From Dictyophora rubrovolvata (Eukaryota; Basidiomycota; Agaricomycetes; Phallales; Phallaceae), in the NCBI GenBank assembly GCA_029959195.1, contig CP114122.1:2480001-2544000 (forward strand): a DNA stretch of 64,000 bases, read 5' to 3'. How positions within the stretch are numbered: the stretch's first letter is position 1; each line of letters opens with the position of its first letter. Under the pieces are notes generated by a model. The model saw only the letters and a list, made by a program, of their open reading frames with translations, was not told the origin of the DNA and did no database searches. This document shows, one piece after another, positions 37,150 through 47,723 of this stretch. The position numbers and the translations under genes were made by a program.

Positions 37150-37490
37150 GAGAGAAGATCCTCATTTCCCCCGGTGAAGTCGTGACACCGAAATAATTGG
37201 GGTGTTCTTATTGGTGTGAATATTGCCACTATATATATATTTACGTTATCGCTGCTTGTCTTCAGTTGTGTTACTTTTCCATTTTGAAGAGCTTCTCTCC
37301 GCTTTCCCTCGGTGAATGCGTGTCACCGAAAGGATCGGACACTCCTCATTGATGTGAATATGCACCGCCATCACTGTTAGTCCAATGCCTACTGTTCTCT
37401 CTTTAAAGAAATTCTCCCGCTTTCCTCGGGTAATGCTAGCACCGGTTAAATAAGATCGGTTGTCTACTCCTGAAAAGCAATGAACTGTCA
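37150..37490. repeat. Three diverged tandem units with conserved hairpin
   Basis: Three units of about 115-140 bp share TTTCCC-CGGTGA...TCACCG followed by GATCGG-like and TGTGAATAT-like blocks. In unit 1, CGGTG/CACCG pair around a 9-nt loop (37172-37190). In unit 2, CGGTGA/TCACCG pair around ATGCGTG (37310-37328). Unit 3 (about 37426-37445) keeps only GGT/ACC and AATGC in the loop. No ORF runs through the array. Confidence 0.6.
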
Positions 37491-39424
37491 GATTGGTAGT
37501 TAAAATTGGTTATCGTTCAAGACTTGCTTTTGAATCCGTTGACGTTTTTGACAACAAATTAAATACCGCGCAACTATAATTGATCGCGAGATGGGACCAA
37601 GCATTCATAAACTAATAGGAAACGACTACCCATCCTGTCCCATGATAATGTCAGTGTCAATGATCGATGATCGACCCCATTTCCCTAAGCACCGAATGGC
37701 TCGGATCTTCGTAACTGTCAACGATTCTTTGGAGCAACCACTTACTTTCGAAAGACCTCGTTTTAACAGTAACTGGCACTTGAAACAGTGCCGCTGATAC
37801 ACTTGAAGAGGAAACCGCGTGACAAGCTGATTTGCAGAGACATCTATTCATTTAGAGGACAATCACCCATGTGGTTACTATCTCAGTTCCAAACTATTCC
37901 TTGTTGTTCTGACTCATAGAAACTGGCTACTACTTTCCGTTCACGGAGAGGCTTTACGACCTCGGATAAGAAACGTGCTTCGGATGTCAATAGAATTAAT
38001 AAATTTGACACGATTTGGTATGCGCGAAGTTCGAATCTCTGTGGATGACTTCATCTAGTATGTTATTTGTGCTCTGATACGTGCGCAACAGGAGCGAACA
38101 GGAAGGAATAGGGAACCAAGTGGCAAGATGTGTTGAAGAATAGTGATAGAATAGAGTGTTATGAGTGTAAAATGAGCTTTCCTGCTCTAATTCGAACCGA
38201 GAGAAAAGCTGTGATACAAGACTGAGAAAATTGGATGATATTTTCATCTTGACAAGATGGGTTTTTTGTATACATGTTTTAATTCAGCGTCCGAGTGAAA
38301 ACGGAACACTGGTAATCTAAATGTGAACGAGACGAGGTAAAACCATATGGAAAAATAAATTCATGGTCTGGGGATTGGAATTTTAAGGGAAAGAAAGGTT
38401 TCGCCAAATGATTAAAATGTAAGATAAGGGGAAAATATATAAACAAAATGTGAAAACCAAGAAAACTAAGCTTAAAGGCGACACGGCCTTTATAATCGTC
38501 ATATGGAACACAACGTCGGCGCATATACGAGGGATGGGCTGTGCGAGTATTGGTTATTCCGGGCTCGGGTGGTACTAAGCCCGAAGCGTCAATTCCTGCT
38601 GTTTCTCCTTGTACGTTGTTCTCGTGCGCAACAGCTCACTTTCAATTTTCAATTGCACGCATGATACCAGGGCTTTCTCCGTCTGTCCGAAAAAGTGCTT
38701 AAAACGCACCTCGAGGATAGTATTTATGTATAATTAAAGATGAAAATGAGTAAATATAACCTCATGCAGATGTATAGCATCGGAGTTTTATGTCCTAGTC
38801 GAAAGACTGAACATGAGACCGACTACCCTTTTTTATTCCTGAAACGCTTCCTTGAACGGTATTGAATATATTAAAATAATTTAATCAAAATTGTGAAACG
38901 AAGGATATTTGCATACATATACACAAAACCAGGGTTCCCAATTCACTCCTTGGGCTGTACCGTTGAAACCAAGTATCCCACCACCAGTATCCAAGCCAAT
39001 GTCATGGCACCGACACCTGTATCTGCTTCTCATCAGCATTTACATACCTGCGAAAATCGACGTCGGCTACCCGGCCTAACGCGCCCCGAGAATACCTCAA
39101 ACCGGTTAATCAATACTAAATGAGGGAACAACTCGTGAGACTAGACCATGATACTGTTAATTATAAAGTGAATGGCAGTGCCCATGTGGCACAACTTGAT
39201 TGAGATTCTAGCGGTTGCCATGGGTCTCATTGTACGCTTCTATGCGAGCCATCGCGCGGTCTGTGTTTAATTGTAAATGCAGGACAGGCGTAACCAATTT
39301 TACTTTCTCGCGATTTTCTTATTATCTAGTTATCAGAAGTTTTCCTTGACTCCGAAAGTCGGTAGTTATAGGAAGTGCCACAGAACAGCAAAAACATGAT
39401 CTGATTTTACTAACTTTAAATAAC
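37491..39424. other. Intergenic region
   Basis: No supportable gene. A short plus-strand ORF at 37591-37797 and minus-strand ORFs at 37996-38524 lack family features. Confidence 0.4.
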
Positions 39425-41597
39425 TTAACACTTGTCTTGAAAATATATAAGATAGGATAAGTTAGCCCCGGTCCTGTCCCTGTTCAACCTTGGGGGGCCT
39501 AGACATGATTTAACCATAACCATCCGTTTCTGAGGATTCAACCAACAATCCCATAGCCGGGTATCACGTGGTACACGAACAGACAAAGCCTCTCTAATGA
39601 TTGACCATCCCTTTCCGTTATAATGTAACCCAAGCGCACGAATAAGATACTGGAGATGACAATGTATCATGGAGTGGTAACTTCTCCTGTATGCATCTTC
39701 GACGTCGTTTACAAGAATGGAATGTCCAGGCAGGGTGTCAATTTTTATACCCGTGGTTTCGTACAGAATTTGAGGATGGATGCGCAAACCTTCGAAATCG
39801 CGGTAGACAAATCCTTTCAGTTCACCTGTTCGTTGATCAAAACGGACTAAAGTGTTTTGGCCGTGAGCTTCGAAAGCTACACAGCTGATGAGGAGAGGAG
39901 GTACAAAAGTGTCAAAAATGAGGTTGACGTATTTGGATTAGAAATAAAAGTAAGAACAAACGCAGGCTGCTTTATTAATATCGTATAGCGTACCGCTTCA
40001 AAAATGCGAGTCGTTTGTGCTCATCGTCCAGCCCTAAAGCAGTAACGACAACAGGAACACCGTCATCCTCGTCAAAGTATGCAGACTCAAACAAAACAGC
40101 AGCACAAACGACCTTTTCGCCCCGTCCCTTCCCGTTATAAGTTATCCTTACAATACCTGCACAGTGCTCGGAAACCTCTAGGTCTTTGTGTTTATAGAAC
40201 GCACTTGCGACTTCCGGTTCCATGATTAAGATATTTGAGTCGATAGCGAGTCGTGGAAGGATATCTCGACTGAATTTGGGAGAAAAGTATGGTATGTGGG
40301 GTGCAATAATTCTAGGAGCTGATGATATTTCGACTCCGATGGCCGTTTTGAGGGTTAGGTTCTCGGTGGAAGGTAAAATTAGTGTGCTAGTGACGCTTTT
40401 TTAGAGCCCCTGAATGAGATAGTGCATAAACAACATACCGTATACTTGTCTGAGCCATGGTCGTTACGAAATACTCTTCTGGTAGTATCACTGCATCAGG
40501 AAATCTCGAAATGATGTTCGGAATTTGTAGTTCGTGAACAGGAAATAGAACATAATCATGTAAATTCTCTATTACCCGACCGGCATTTTGCTGCGCAGAA
40601 TCTCGGAGGAACCATAAGAGTTTTTCAAAATCTCCTTGAATGAGAAGGGAGCCACGTGGAATCCAGGAAAAACGGAGGCGGGGATTGTAGTAATCATACT
40701 GGCTTGGTGCTATATCAAGTAGGGGAGGAATGGTACGGCGCGCTCGATGCATCTGTGTAAATATTGTTTGCAGTGTTCGAGAGGCTAACATGCTAACACT
40801 AACGGGATGTGTTGGGTGACCTTCAACAATAGCTCGTTCCCATTCCATGTTGGTGGATTTGAAGGTAGGCCGACTTAGGCGAAGTTGTTCATACGATATT
40901 TCTGTAGAACGTTTGAGTTAGGAATACTGTTTGCATGTTCTATTTTGTTTGTGCAAAACGTACTCTGCCAAGCTACAGAACTTTCCAGCTCTTCAGCAAT
41001 AGTAGTTCGACGATTATTGTCTAGTCTAACGTTGGCGCAAAAACTACTCCATACGTGTAACGGATCTAATGGACAATTGAACGTATGTGATACATTGCCT
41101 CGAAACTCCGTTGGCAGACTTGATAAAAGTAAACCCATATACTCATCAACCTATCAGACATTAGTGAATTCGTAAGGAAATGATTAGAAAAGCTTTACCG
41201 AAACTTTGGGTTGGAGCAGAGCGGTATGTTCTTCCCGGACTTCGTATACCCATGGAAGCATATCTGATGGATCCAGTAATCCAATTTCGTCTTGCACAGT
41301 AATATCAACCGAGTGTTTGAGAACAGGAGGCGAACGCAACGCGACAAAAAGGAAAAGATCAGACGGATGATAGAGAGCCCCCGCAGGCCTAGGGACATCC
41401 GATTCGCTTGCTTTCTTGGATAGAATAACGCAAGTACCACATATCTTCGAGGCAAGCCCAGATTTAACGTTGCAGTCACGATGAGCAGGAACAAAGATCG
41501 CTTTGGGTAACGATTCGGTCACTAGACAGGATAAAAGACGAGATAAAACTGCGAATGCTGCACGATCCGCAGTTGAAAGAGAGCGCAACGTACACAT
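39425..41597 (-). CDS. NRPS-independent siderophore synthetase (IucA/IucC family)
   Basis: Five exons on the minus strand: 41597-41199, 41150-40964, 40901-40439, 40386-39994 and 39884-39425, about 633 aa. IucA/IucC enzymes adenylate a carboxylate, usually citrate, and condense it with an amine or alcohol to build siderophores. Family hallmarks are RAAFAVLSRLLSCLVTESL at the N terminus, WERAIVEGHPTHPVS (about residue 215), YDYYNPRLRFSWIP, TENLTLKTAIGVEISSAPRI, VAFEAHGQNTLVRFD (about 483), YRDFEGLRIHP, LPGHSI and NGKGW in the ferric-reductase-like C terminus. The first ATG at 41597 gives the expected start. One junction is odd: with the only available AG (39886-39885), the fourth intron removes NLIFDTFVPPLLIS, which the family normally keeps just before this motif. 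The C-terminal 20 residues also diverge. The gene may be slightly damaged or use an unusual splice site. No siderophore transporter lies nearby. Confidence 0.86.
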
Positions 41598-42589
41598 CTG
41601 GATACAAGTAACTCAGCCTACTGGTTGATCAAATGGAATATAATATATACTTCGCATAGGCAAATTAACCAGACGCAATAGGCCCGAGGAAGTCTAAATT
41701 GATTCCCATGTCTCACTGCGCAACGTCAACCACTGATCGTTCTATGAGTAACCCATGTCGATAATGTTCATTGACGAACGTTCTTCTTGAGTTCTCTTTG
41801 ATTGTCAATCACGAAGGGCATGCGCTGTCCGTGCTCAGAGAGCATCATTCCATGAGAGAAATGATGATATGATCAGCTCGTTTTGATGAGATTGTCATTT
41901 AGGGACTCGGTGGGATGAATGGTACAAATGGAGAGTGTATATGTTCGAATTGGACAAAGGAGTCGTTCTTTTGCGCCGGCCCGAAAGCGTTATAATTAGT
42001 TTCTCATTAATCTAAGGAGAAATAGTGGCACTATATCCTTCTTATGAAAAAGAGAAACAAAGCAGAAAGAAAATTCTCAATTCTGAGAACTTCTGAGAAA
42101 GGTGCAATTTGATGGAAAACACGGAAAGAAGTTCGTGGTATGATGCTAAGAGCCTCCGATTGTAAGGCTCGGCATCTCGCGAGACGTTATACTCAGCCTG
42201 GAACTCCGCCATCGCCGAAGCCGATGACATAAACCATGCTGAAAACAACCTATGGTGTATAGAGAACAACGTTTCACATGTCGCAACTAGCGGTTATGGT
42301 GTAGATAGAACTTGTTATTTAGTGCTCGAAATATAGAGCTTTATATACAAAATTATAAATATGAAAAAGGTGAAAACTAACTACCGGGATTTATAATATT
42401 TTACTAAGACTTAACTAATGCGTCGTCGGCGACGATGGAAGGTAAGGCAGGACTCCCATCGTTGATATCCGCTTCTAACTATTCAGACAGCAGCTCGTCA
42501 TATATCGTCTTCAATAAGGAACCTCCTCCGAGTGTTTAGACGTTTGTCATGCAATAAGTGAAGTAACATTATCACTCTAAAGGCGATAT
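41598..42589. other. Intergenic, 5' flank of the siderophore synthetase
   Basis: This is the upstream region of the minus-strand synthetase. No clear GATA cluster or TATA box stands out, and I see no supportable ORF. Confidence 0.4.
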
Positions 42590-43035
42590 ATGAACTCGAA
42601 AGCACACCATAGTTGCACGAACAATCAACCCTAACTGTAGAACTGATCTCAGAATGAAATTTCTGAAGTGCAGGAACGATCTATCAGGATTAATTCAGTA
42701 TGTTTGCACCATCACAGCCATCATTCATCAACAAACTTATGCATTGTCTATACTCCCAGATCTTCATGCGTCATGCTTCCCGCATTTGACATTACCCATC
42801 GGCAATCGTTCAATGGTTATCGAATCACACACTTGTAAATACTGAACGCGAAATACCTCACGCCACAAAACCTCCTGATCGGCCCCGGGGTCTAGATTTT
42901 TTTCGCTTGGTTCAAGATTTCCCAAGCACGGTTTCGGGAAATCTTTGCCCCCCGCCAATTGTTGGACTTCGCAAGTTGGGGTCAATCACAAGAGAAAGAA
43001 GTCTTCATTTATTGCGTTTATCAAGCAAGGTAATA
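42590..43035. repeat. Diverged direct repeat, left copy
   Basis: Collinear with 45625-46028. Matching stretches include GCACGAACAATCAACCCTAA, CCATCACAGCCATCATT, CAGATCTTCATGCGTCA, ATCGGCAATCGTTCAATG, CTTGGTTCAAG and TATCAAGCAAGGTAAT, in the same order in both copies. Divergence and indels are considerable, so the duplication is old. Confidence 0.7.
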
Positions 43036-43965
43036 TGTCACATCGTAGGCGAGACGAAACAAGTCTGATTCCAATATGAACAGTAAAGGAGATCGTTTGA
43101 GAAAAGCAGGATCCAGCATATCGCAGGAATGAAGTTTGACGACGGCTCAATTTGTGCTGTCAAGATCGACTTTGTAGGAATTTTCGACAACGAAATTCCT
43201 CCGATTATCTGTGCACTTCAAATCGTTTTTATCGGGCGATTCCGGTTCTCGGTTTCTCATCTATATACACTACTTTGATGCTTATCAGCTCAGGGCCGGC
43301 CCCCAGTCAAGGACGGAAGCTATGTTCGCTTGTTTGGAGGACAAAGCAGCGATGAGTGGGGCATGTGCGTTTGATTTTATTTTTTAGCGGCAGGAGTCCT
43401 GTAAGATGTCAATTTTCTGTTCTTTCATTGTTTGCTATAGGTGTTTCTATTTGGCTTTCGTGGATTGGGAGCCACCACCTCGTATAGGTAACAGAGACCA
43501 TTTTCAACCTATCTCTGATGTTTTTTATATTTAAATATGTAACGTCTAACATTTATAGGTGTTTAATTGGGATGGGCGTATGGTTAGGAGAAATGGGTAA
43601 CGGGGATAATGTAGCTGCGAAAGAGATAACTCTGATAGCTCAGGAGTAGAAGACATTCATTTGACTATTGGCTAGAACATCACTGATGGGGTGGACGCAC
43701 CATGGGACTTTGGGTGGTCGTCCATAATACCGGTCGAGTGGTCTAGACCCCCGCATCACAATGACCTTCAAGAACGACGAGGACCGATGAAGCCATTCAT
43801 TGTTGTTGGACCGCGGGACGCGTCGACAGTCCTTTGCTCAGTAGTTAATGTTGAGAACTTCTATTGTGGACAGTTCAGGTTACAATCGTTTCGTTGGGAC
43901 GATTCCTCTACCTGCTACCTTATAAACTTTTAACTTTCAACCCCTACCACATCTTCCTCCTCCTC

Positions 43966-44440
43966 CGTTATGTTTACCAAGAAAGACTTAAACCGGCAGT
44001 CTACTGGTGTGTCATCAAGTCCAACAGGGAAAATAAAACCCCGCGTGACTCAGCTCCAGCATCTAAGACCCGCATGCCAAGTCATAATGGAGAATCCGCC
44101 GAAGCAATAGTATTCGACCGGGGGAGCTGCAGAGCGTCAAGAGATGTATCTCGAGGACGCCCACGCGTTCCGGATCGAAAAGCCATGGCTCGATTTTAAG
44201 AAATGGCTGGACGACGCCCTCTTCGATACACAGCCGGTTTCTTTGCACAAGCAGCCGGACGAAGTTGTGGAGGAGCGATTGAGGAAAGCTGAATTGGCGC
44301 GGAAGGCTTTCTTTTATAAGAAACCTTTCATCGATATCAACGGACATTGTATCGGAAGTCATCCCGTGGAATTAGTGCCGTACCCGTTCCCGTATGATGT
44401 CACCACATTTACGAAGTCTGCTCAAGCATTTTTAGTATGA
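43966..44440 (+). CDS. Unresolved gene or gene relic between direct repeats
   Basis: An ATG at about 43970 opens MFTKKDLNRQSTGVSSSP. The same frame continues past one TAG at about 44112 into a well-formed stretch, MYLEDAHAFRIEKPWLDFKK, then KQPDEVVEERLRKAELARKA and FIDINGHCIGSHPVELVPYP, to a stop at 44438-44440. Either a small intron removes the TAG (weak GT donors exist near 44010) or the gene carries a nonsense change. Downstream fragments on the same strand look coding: DLDDESEEKKDSLVDQKKEA near 44500, then APRGIKVQYRSRITIIAQLA and AGNELANEDAKLSASYYVD ending near 45032. I could not chain them with legal introns. The product is not recognised. Confidence 0.4.
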
Positions 44441-45624
44441 TCGGTCGATTTTAGAACAATGTCGGATCGTCTGGGTTTCGCGGTGTGGTTTTGATCTAGA
44501 TTTGGATGACGAATCAGAAGAGAAAAAAGATTCCCTGGTTGATCAAAAAAAGGAGGCGATTCACCTAGTGAGCACAGTAGGTGAACTAAAAAACGGTGAA
44601 TCCCCCTGGGATGGCGGCTATAAATTTAATACCCAAGAGCTAACGACGAAATACGACGATGGTAAACTCATGTGAGTCACTATGCGGAAGTAGTCAATTT
44701 ATGGGCCTTCCCGCAAACTACACCTTCCCGCTATATCAATGGCCCTGCCCCTAGACTCGACGCGCGACAAAGCTGGGCTGGATGAACTTGACCTCAATGG
44801 TGAAGGTATTTCATAACCCGACAACATTCTTTAGGCCGCACCTCGTGGCATTAAGGTCCAGTATCGTTCAAGAATTACCATCATTGCCCAACTCGCTCAG
44901 CTCCGCAAAAATTGTGGCCCGACTGAAAATAGAAGACTGCTGTTAGGGCAGCAAAGCGGGCCGGAAATGAACTTGCGAACGAAGACGCCAAGCTTTCTGC
45001 TTCGTATTATGTAGATAGACAGCGCTACAAATAAACAAAGGTCTTGCGAATGAAAATGACCGAAGTCTCAACACGAAGCTCGAGGCTGACCGACTGGGGG
45101 ATACTATGACTATTTATTAAGCTAAAAGGAAGGGGATTAAATACAAATGAAGACTTGAAGGCAATAAACGAAGCAAGGACATAAAGGAAGGAGAAAGATG
45201 AAAGAAAATATGGACATGAAAGGAACGGTGACAAAGGAAGGGCAAACAAAGGATGGATGCTAAATATACTTCGACGGGCGCTAGCAACCCGCCTAGGGAA
45301 CTAAGCTCCGACAAATCGGCGAGCCCTTATAAGCAGTCACGCTAGTAACGCCTGTTTTGACAGTTGAGTTCACGAAAAGCACTCTGTTGAGTCTGTGCAT
45401 CAATTGCCGTACACACATCCTTTCAATACCGAATATGGGGGATTTGACCCTCTTGAAGTGCCAGACTAATGTGTGATTTGGAGGTGAGAGTTCTGACTGT
45501 TAATACAGTGCACTTTTACACTAAATACCCCGTTGTCGTAGCTCATCCGTATATATCTTCTCCGTGAAGGAATCCCCGAGGGCTTTAATTTCCCAGTTAC
45601 AATCAACTAACGCCACCATTTCGA

Positions 45625-46028
45625 CATGGGAACTCTAAAGCACGTCATTATCGCACGAACAATCAACTCTAAGTGTAAAATCGATCTAAGCATGAGAATC
45701 TTTAAGCACAAAAATGATGTGCCATACTTAGTCCAAGGTATGCTTTCACCACCACGGCCATCATTATTGTTTGATTAACTGCATTATCCCAGATTCTCAC
45801 GCGTCAGTTCAAGTTCTGACATGTCAAGATCTTACATATCAGCAATTCTTCAATCATGAATCAATGATGTTCGATTTTCCACCTTATAATTTAATTTAGC
45901 GTCTCACTTGAGTTAAGAATCCCTTCAAAGTCCGAAGCTCCTTGGTTTAACCAACTGTCGGACTTTCACATCTCGAGTCACCCACAAGACTCATCGCTGC
46001 CATTATGTATGTATATCCAGCAAGGGTT
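45625..46028. repeat. Diverged direct repeat, right copy
   Basis: Same-orientation partner of 42590-43035, beginning near ATGGGAACTCTAAAGCAC and ending at ATCCAGCAAGGGTTAT. The two copies bracket about 2.6 kb containing the unresolved 43966-44440 gene. Confidence 0.7.
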
Positions 46029-46787
46029 ATTCCCGGTATATATGGCTCATGTATGTCACCTATCTAGACAGATGACATAGATATTGTAATGGATGGTCGC
46101 CCGAGAGAGGCAGGGGCTATTGTTGACACCTTTTCATATTGCACTACTTTTGCGATGCTTACGATCTTAATCAAACCTATAGACTTGTGTAATGCGATAT
46201 ATAGTATAACGTAAAATATAGCTGTAAATCTATCTATCTAGTGTGTGAGAATGTTACATTCGTAAGTATGGATTATGTTCGTCTGCTAGGAGGAGAAGGA
46301 GGCCATGATCATGATCATGAACAAAGTATGGGTGCTGTGATGAATTCGCGGAAGTTCATAATGTGGAGTCACTTTGCATTTCGCACGCTGCACGAAATCA
46401 AAGAAAGAGAATCTGAGAGGAGCTGGATCCTCTGGACCGGGAGGGGGGGTAGAACAAAGCGGTGGATGATGTTATCGTTATTCGTTATCGTACAATAAAG
46501 TTGGGTAAGAATAGGATGGATTAGACCTGATAGTTATTTTGTCGTTTCGAAGTTTCGTTGTTTGATTTTGCACGGCATTACGTATTACAAGATCCGTAGA
46601 ACGTCAACGAGGAGGATGCATAGAGGATAGAGTAAAAGAACAAGAAGATTTCGCATCGTTGTCATTATCGAAAGACAAATGTAAAAGGAGACGAAGACTG
46701 AGTATGGGTATGGGTAGGAATATTGGGGGTATATATATTTCTTCATGCTTGACATACCGCCATGAACGCTCAACGTTCAGCGACGGC
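46029..46787. other. Intergenic, 3' flank of the 46788-47669 gene
   Basis: On the minus strand this is the 3' side of the large IPLP gene. A plus-strand ORF at 46241-46498 is judged chance. Confidence 0.4.
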
Positions 46788-47669
46788 TCAACACGGGAGG
46801 GGAACGTATAACCTGCAGGGCGCGAATGTCCCAGACGACGACGATGAGGTCGAGGTCAATGAGAACGACGAGCGTGGGCTTACAGTGTTACTGGCGTGCT
46901 TGGTGCGCTTGCGGGGAGGCGAAGGTGGGGGAGTGAGATCATCTACAGGGTGCCAGCTGAATCCGTAGCTATACCCTTTAGAAGCCTTCGAAGAAGTGAC
47001 TGAAGGCGCTGGAGCCGGAGATGATTGTTTAGATGATTTGGATGCAGCTTTGGGTTTGGGTGCTACTGTAGGGATGATGACACTGAGTCCCCCTTTTTCC
47101 TTTCGCGGGCGCTGAACGGTAGATTTGTGAGAGTGCGAGCTGGGCGGTGTGTAATATGTGTCGATGTTAATGTGTCTACGACGGGATGATGATGACGATG
47201 ATGATGACGAGGAAGGAGTCAAGAGTGAGACTATCGCTGTAGTAGACGAAGCCGGTGACGGTGGTGTTGGGAGCGGGGGAGGGAGACGCGAAGTAGAGGA
47301 CGGCGGGGTGTACGTATGATATGATCTAACTTGTACAGGCGTTCCTCTGTATGTGCGGTTCTGTCTCTCGGGAACAGGCTCGTAGTCATACTCGAGCCCG
47401 AGCCCTTCCTCTTTGCGGTAGTATGTGTCATAAGGAGGGGGTGGAACATCGTCATCCTCTTCGACGGGGAGAGGAACGAATCTCATTCGAGGAGCATGAA
47501 GAATTGCGGGAGAATAATCATAGTTATAATAGCTTGGTGAGGTATACATGGGCGGTGGGAGGTCATGGATGTCTTCAAAGTCGTCCGTAAGGCTTATGAT
47601 TGCCGTGGTGGAGAAGGTGGGTGAAAGACTGAGAGTTGATGGAGAAGGGGATGGTGTGGAGTAAGGCAT
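46788..47669 (-). CDS. Large IPLP-family disordered protein
   Basis: A single 293-aa minus-strand ORF. The core ILHAPRMRFVPLPVEEDDD lies near residue 70 and matches the APRM-IPLP core of the 15559, 23048 and 31305 genes. VPPPPYDTYY follows at once, including a PPxY-type WW-domain ligand. RLPPPLPTPPSPAS (about residue 150) corresponds to the exon-2 opening of the small genes, and NIDTYYTPPSS (about 190) to their TYYTSS C terminus. A further 100 residues, Ser/Lys-rich and basic with PPPSPPRKRTKH, end in a second PLP motif, RLYVPLPC. It looks like an enlarged member that kept the block order and has no intron at the usual place. The start at 47669 is the first ATG after a TATA box 47 bp upstream. 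Disordered, perhaps nuclear (inference). Confidence 0.8.
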   Translation of the reverse strand: MPYSTPSPSPSTLSLSPTFSTTAIISLTDDFEDIHDLPPPMYTSPSYYNYDYSPAILHAPRMRFVPLPVEEDDDVPPPPYDTYYRKEEGLGLEYDYEPVPERQNRTYRGTPVQVRSYHTYTPPSSTSRLPPPLPTPPSPASSTTAIVSLLTPSSSSSSSSSSRRRHINIDTYYTPPSSHSHKSTVQRPRKEKGGLSVIIPTVAPKPKAASKSSKQSSPAPAPSVTSSKASKGYSYGFSWHPVDDLTPPPSPPRKRTKHASNTVSPRSSFSLTSTSSSSSGTFAPCRLYVPLPC

Positions 47670-47715
47670 CGTAATTTGTTGGGGTGGAGTGAAAGATGAA
47701 AATAGAGTCGTTGGG

Positions 47716-47723
47716 TTTATATA
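47716..47723 (-). promoter_or_regulatory. TATA box of the 46788-47669 gene
   Basis: TATATAAA on the minus strand, 47 bp upstream of the ATG. A second TATA-like run (GTATATATAC near 48041-48050) could support an alternative distal promoter. Confidence 0.62.

Noticed and set aside
42590-46028. Reading the two direct repeats as long terminal repeats of a retroelement
   Set aside because: No reverse transcriptase, integrase, gag-like or primer-binding features were seen between them, and the copies are highly diverged.
46788-46800. C-terminal Cys of the 47669 gene as a CAAX box for the nearby Rce1
   Set aside because: The Cys is the last residue, not four from the end. No family member ends in CaaX, so no link to Rce1 is supported.
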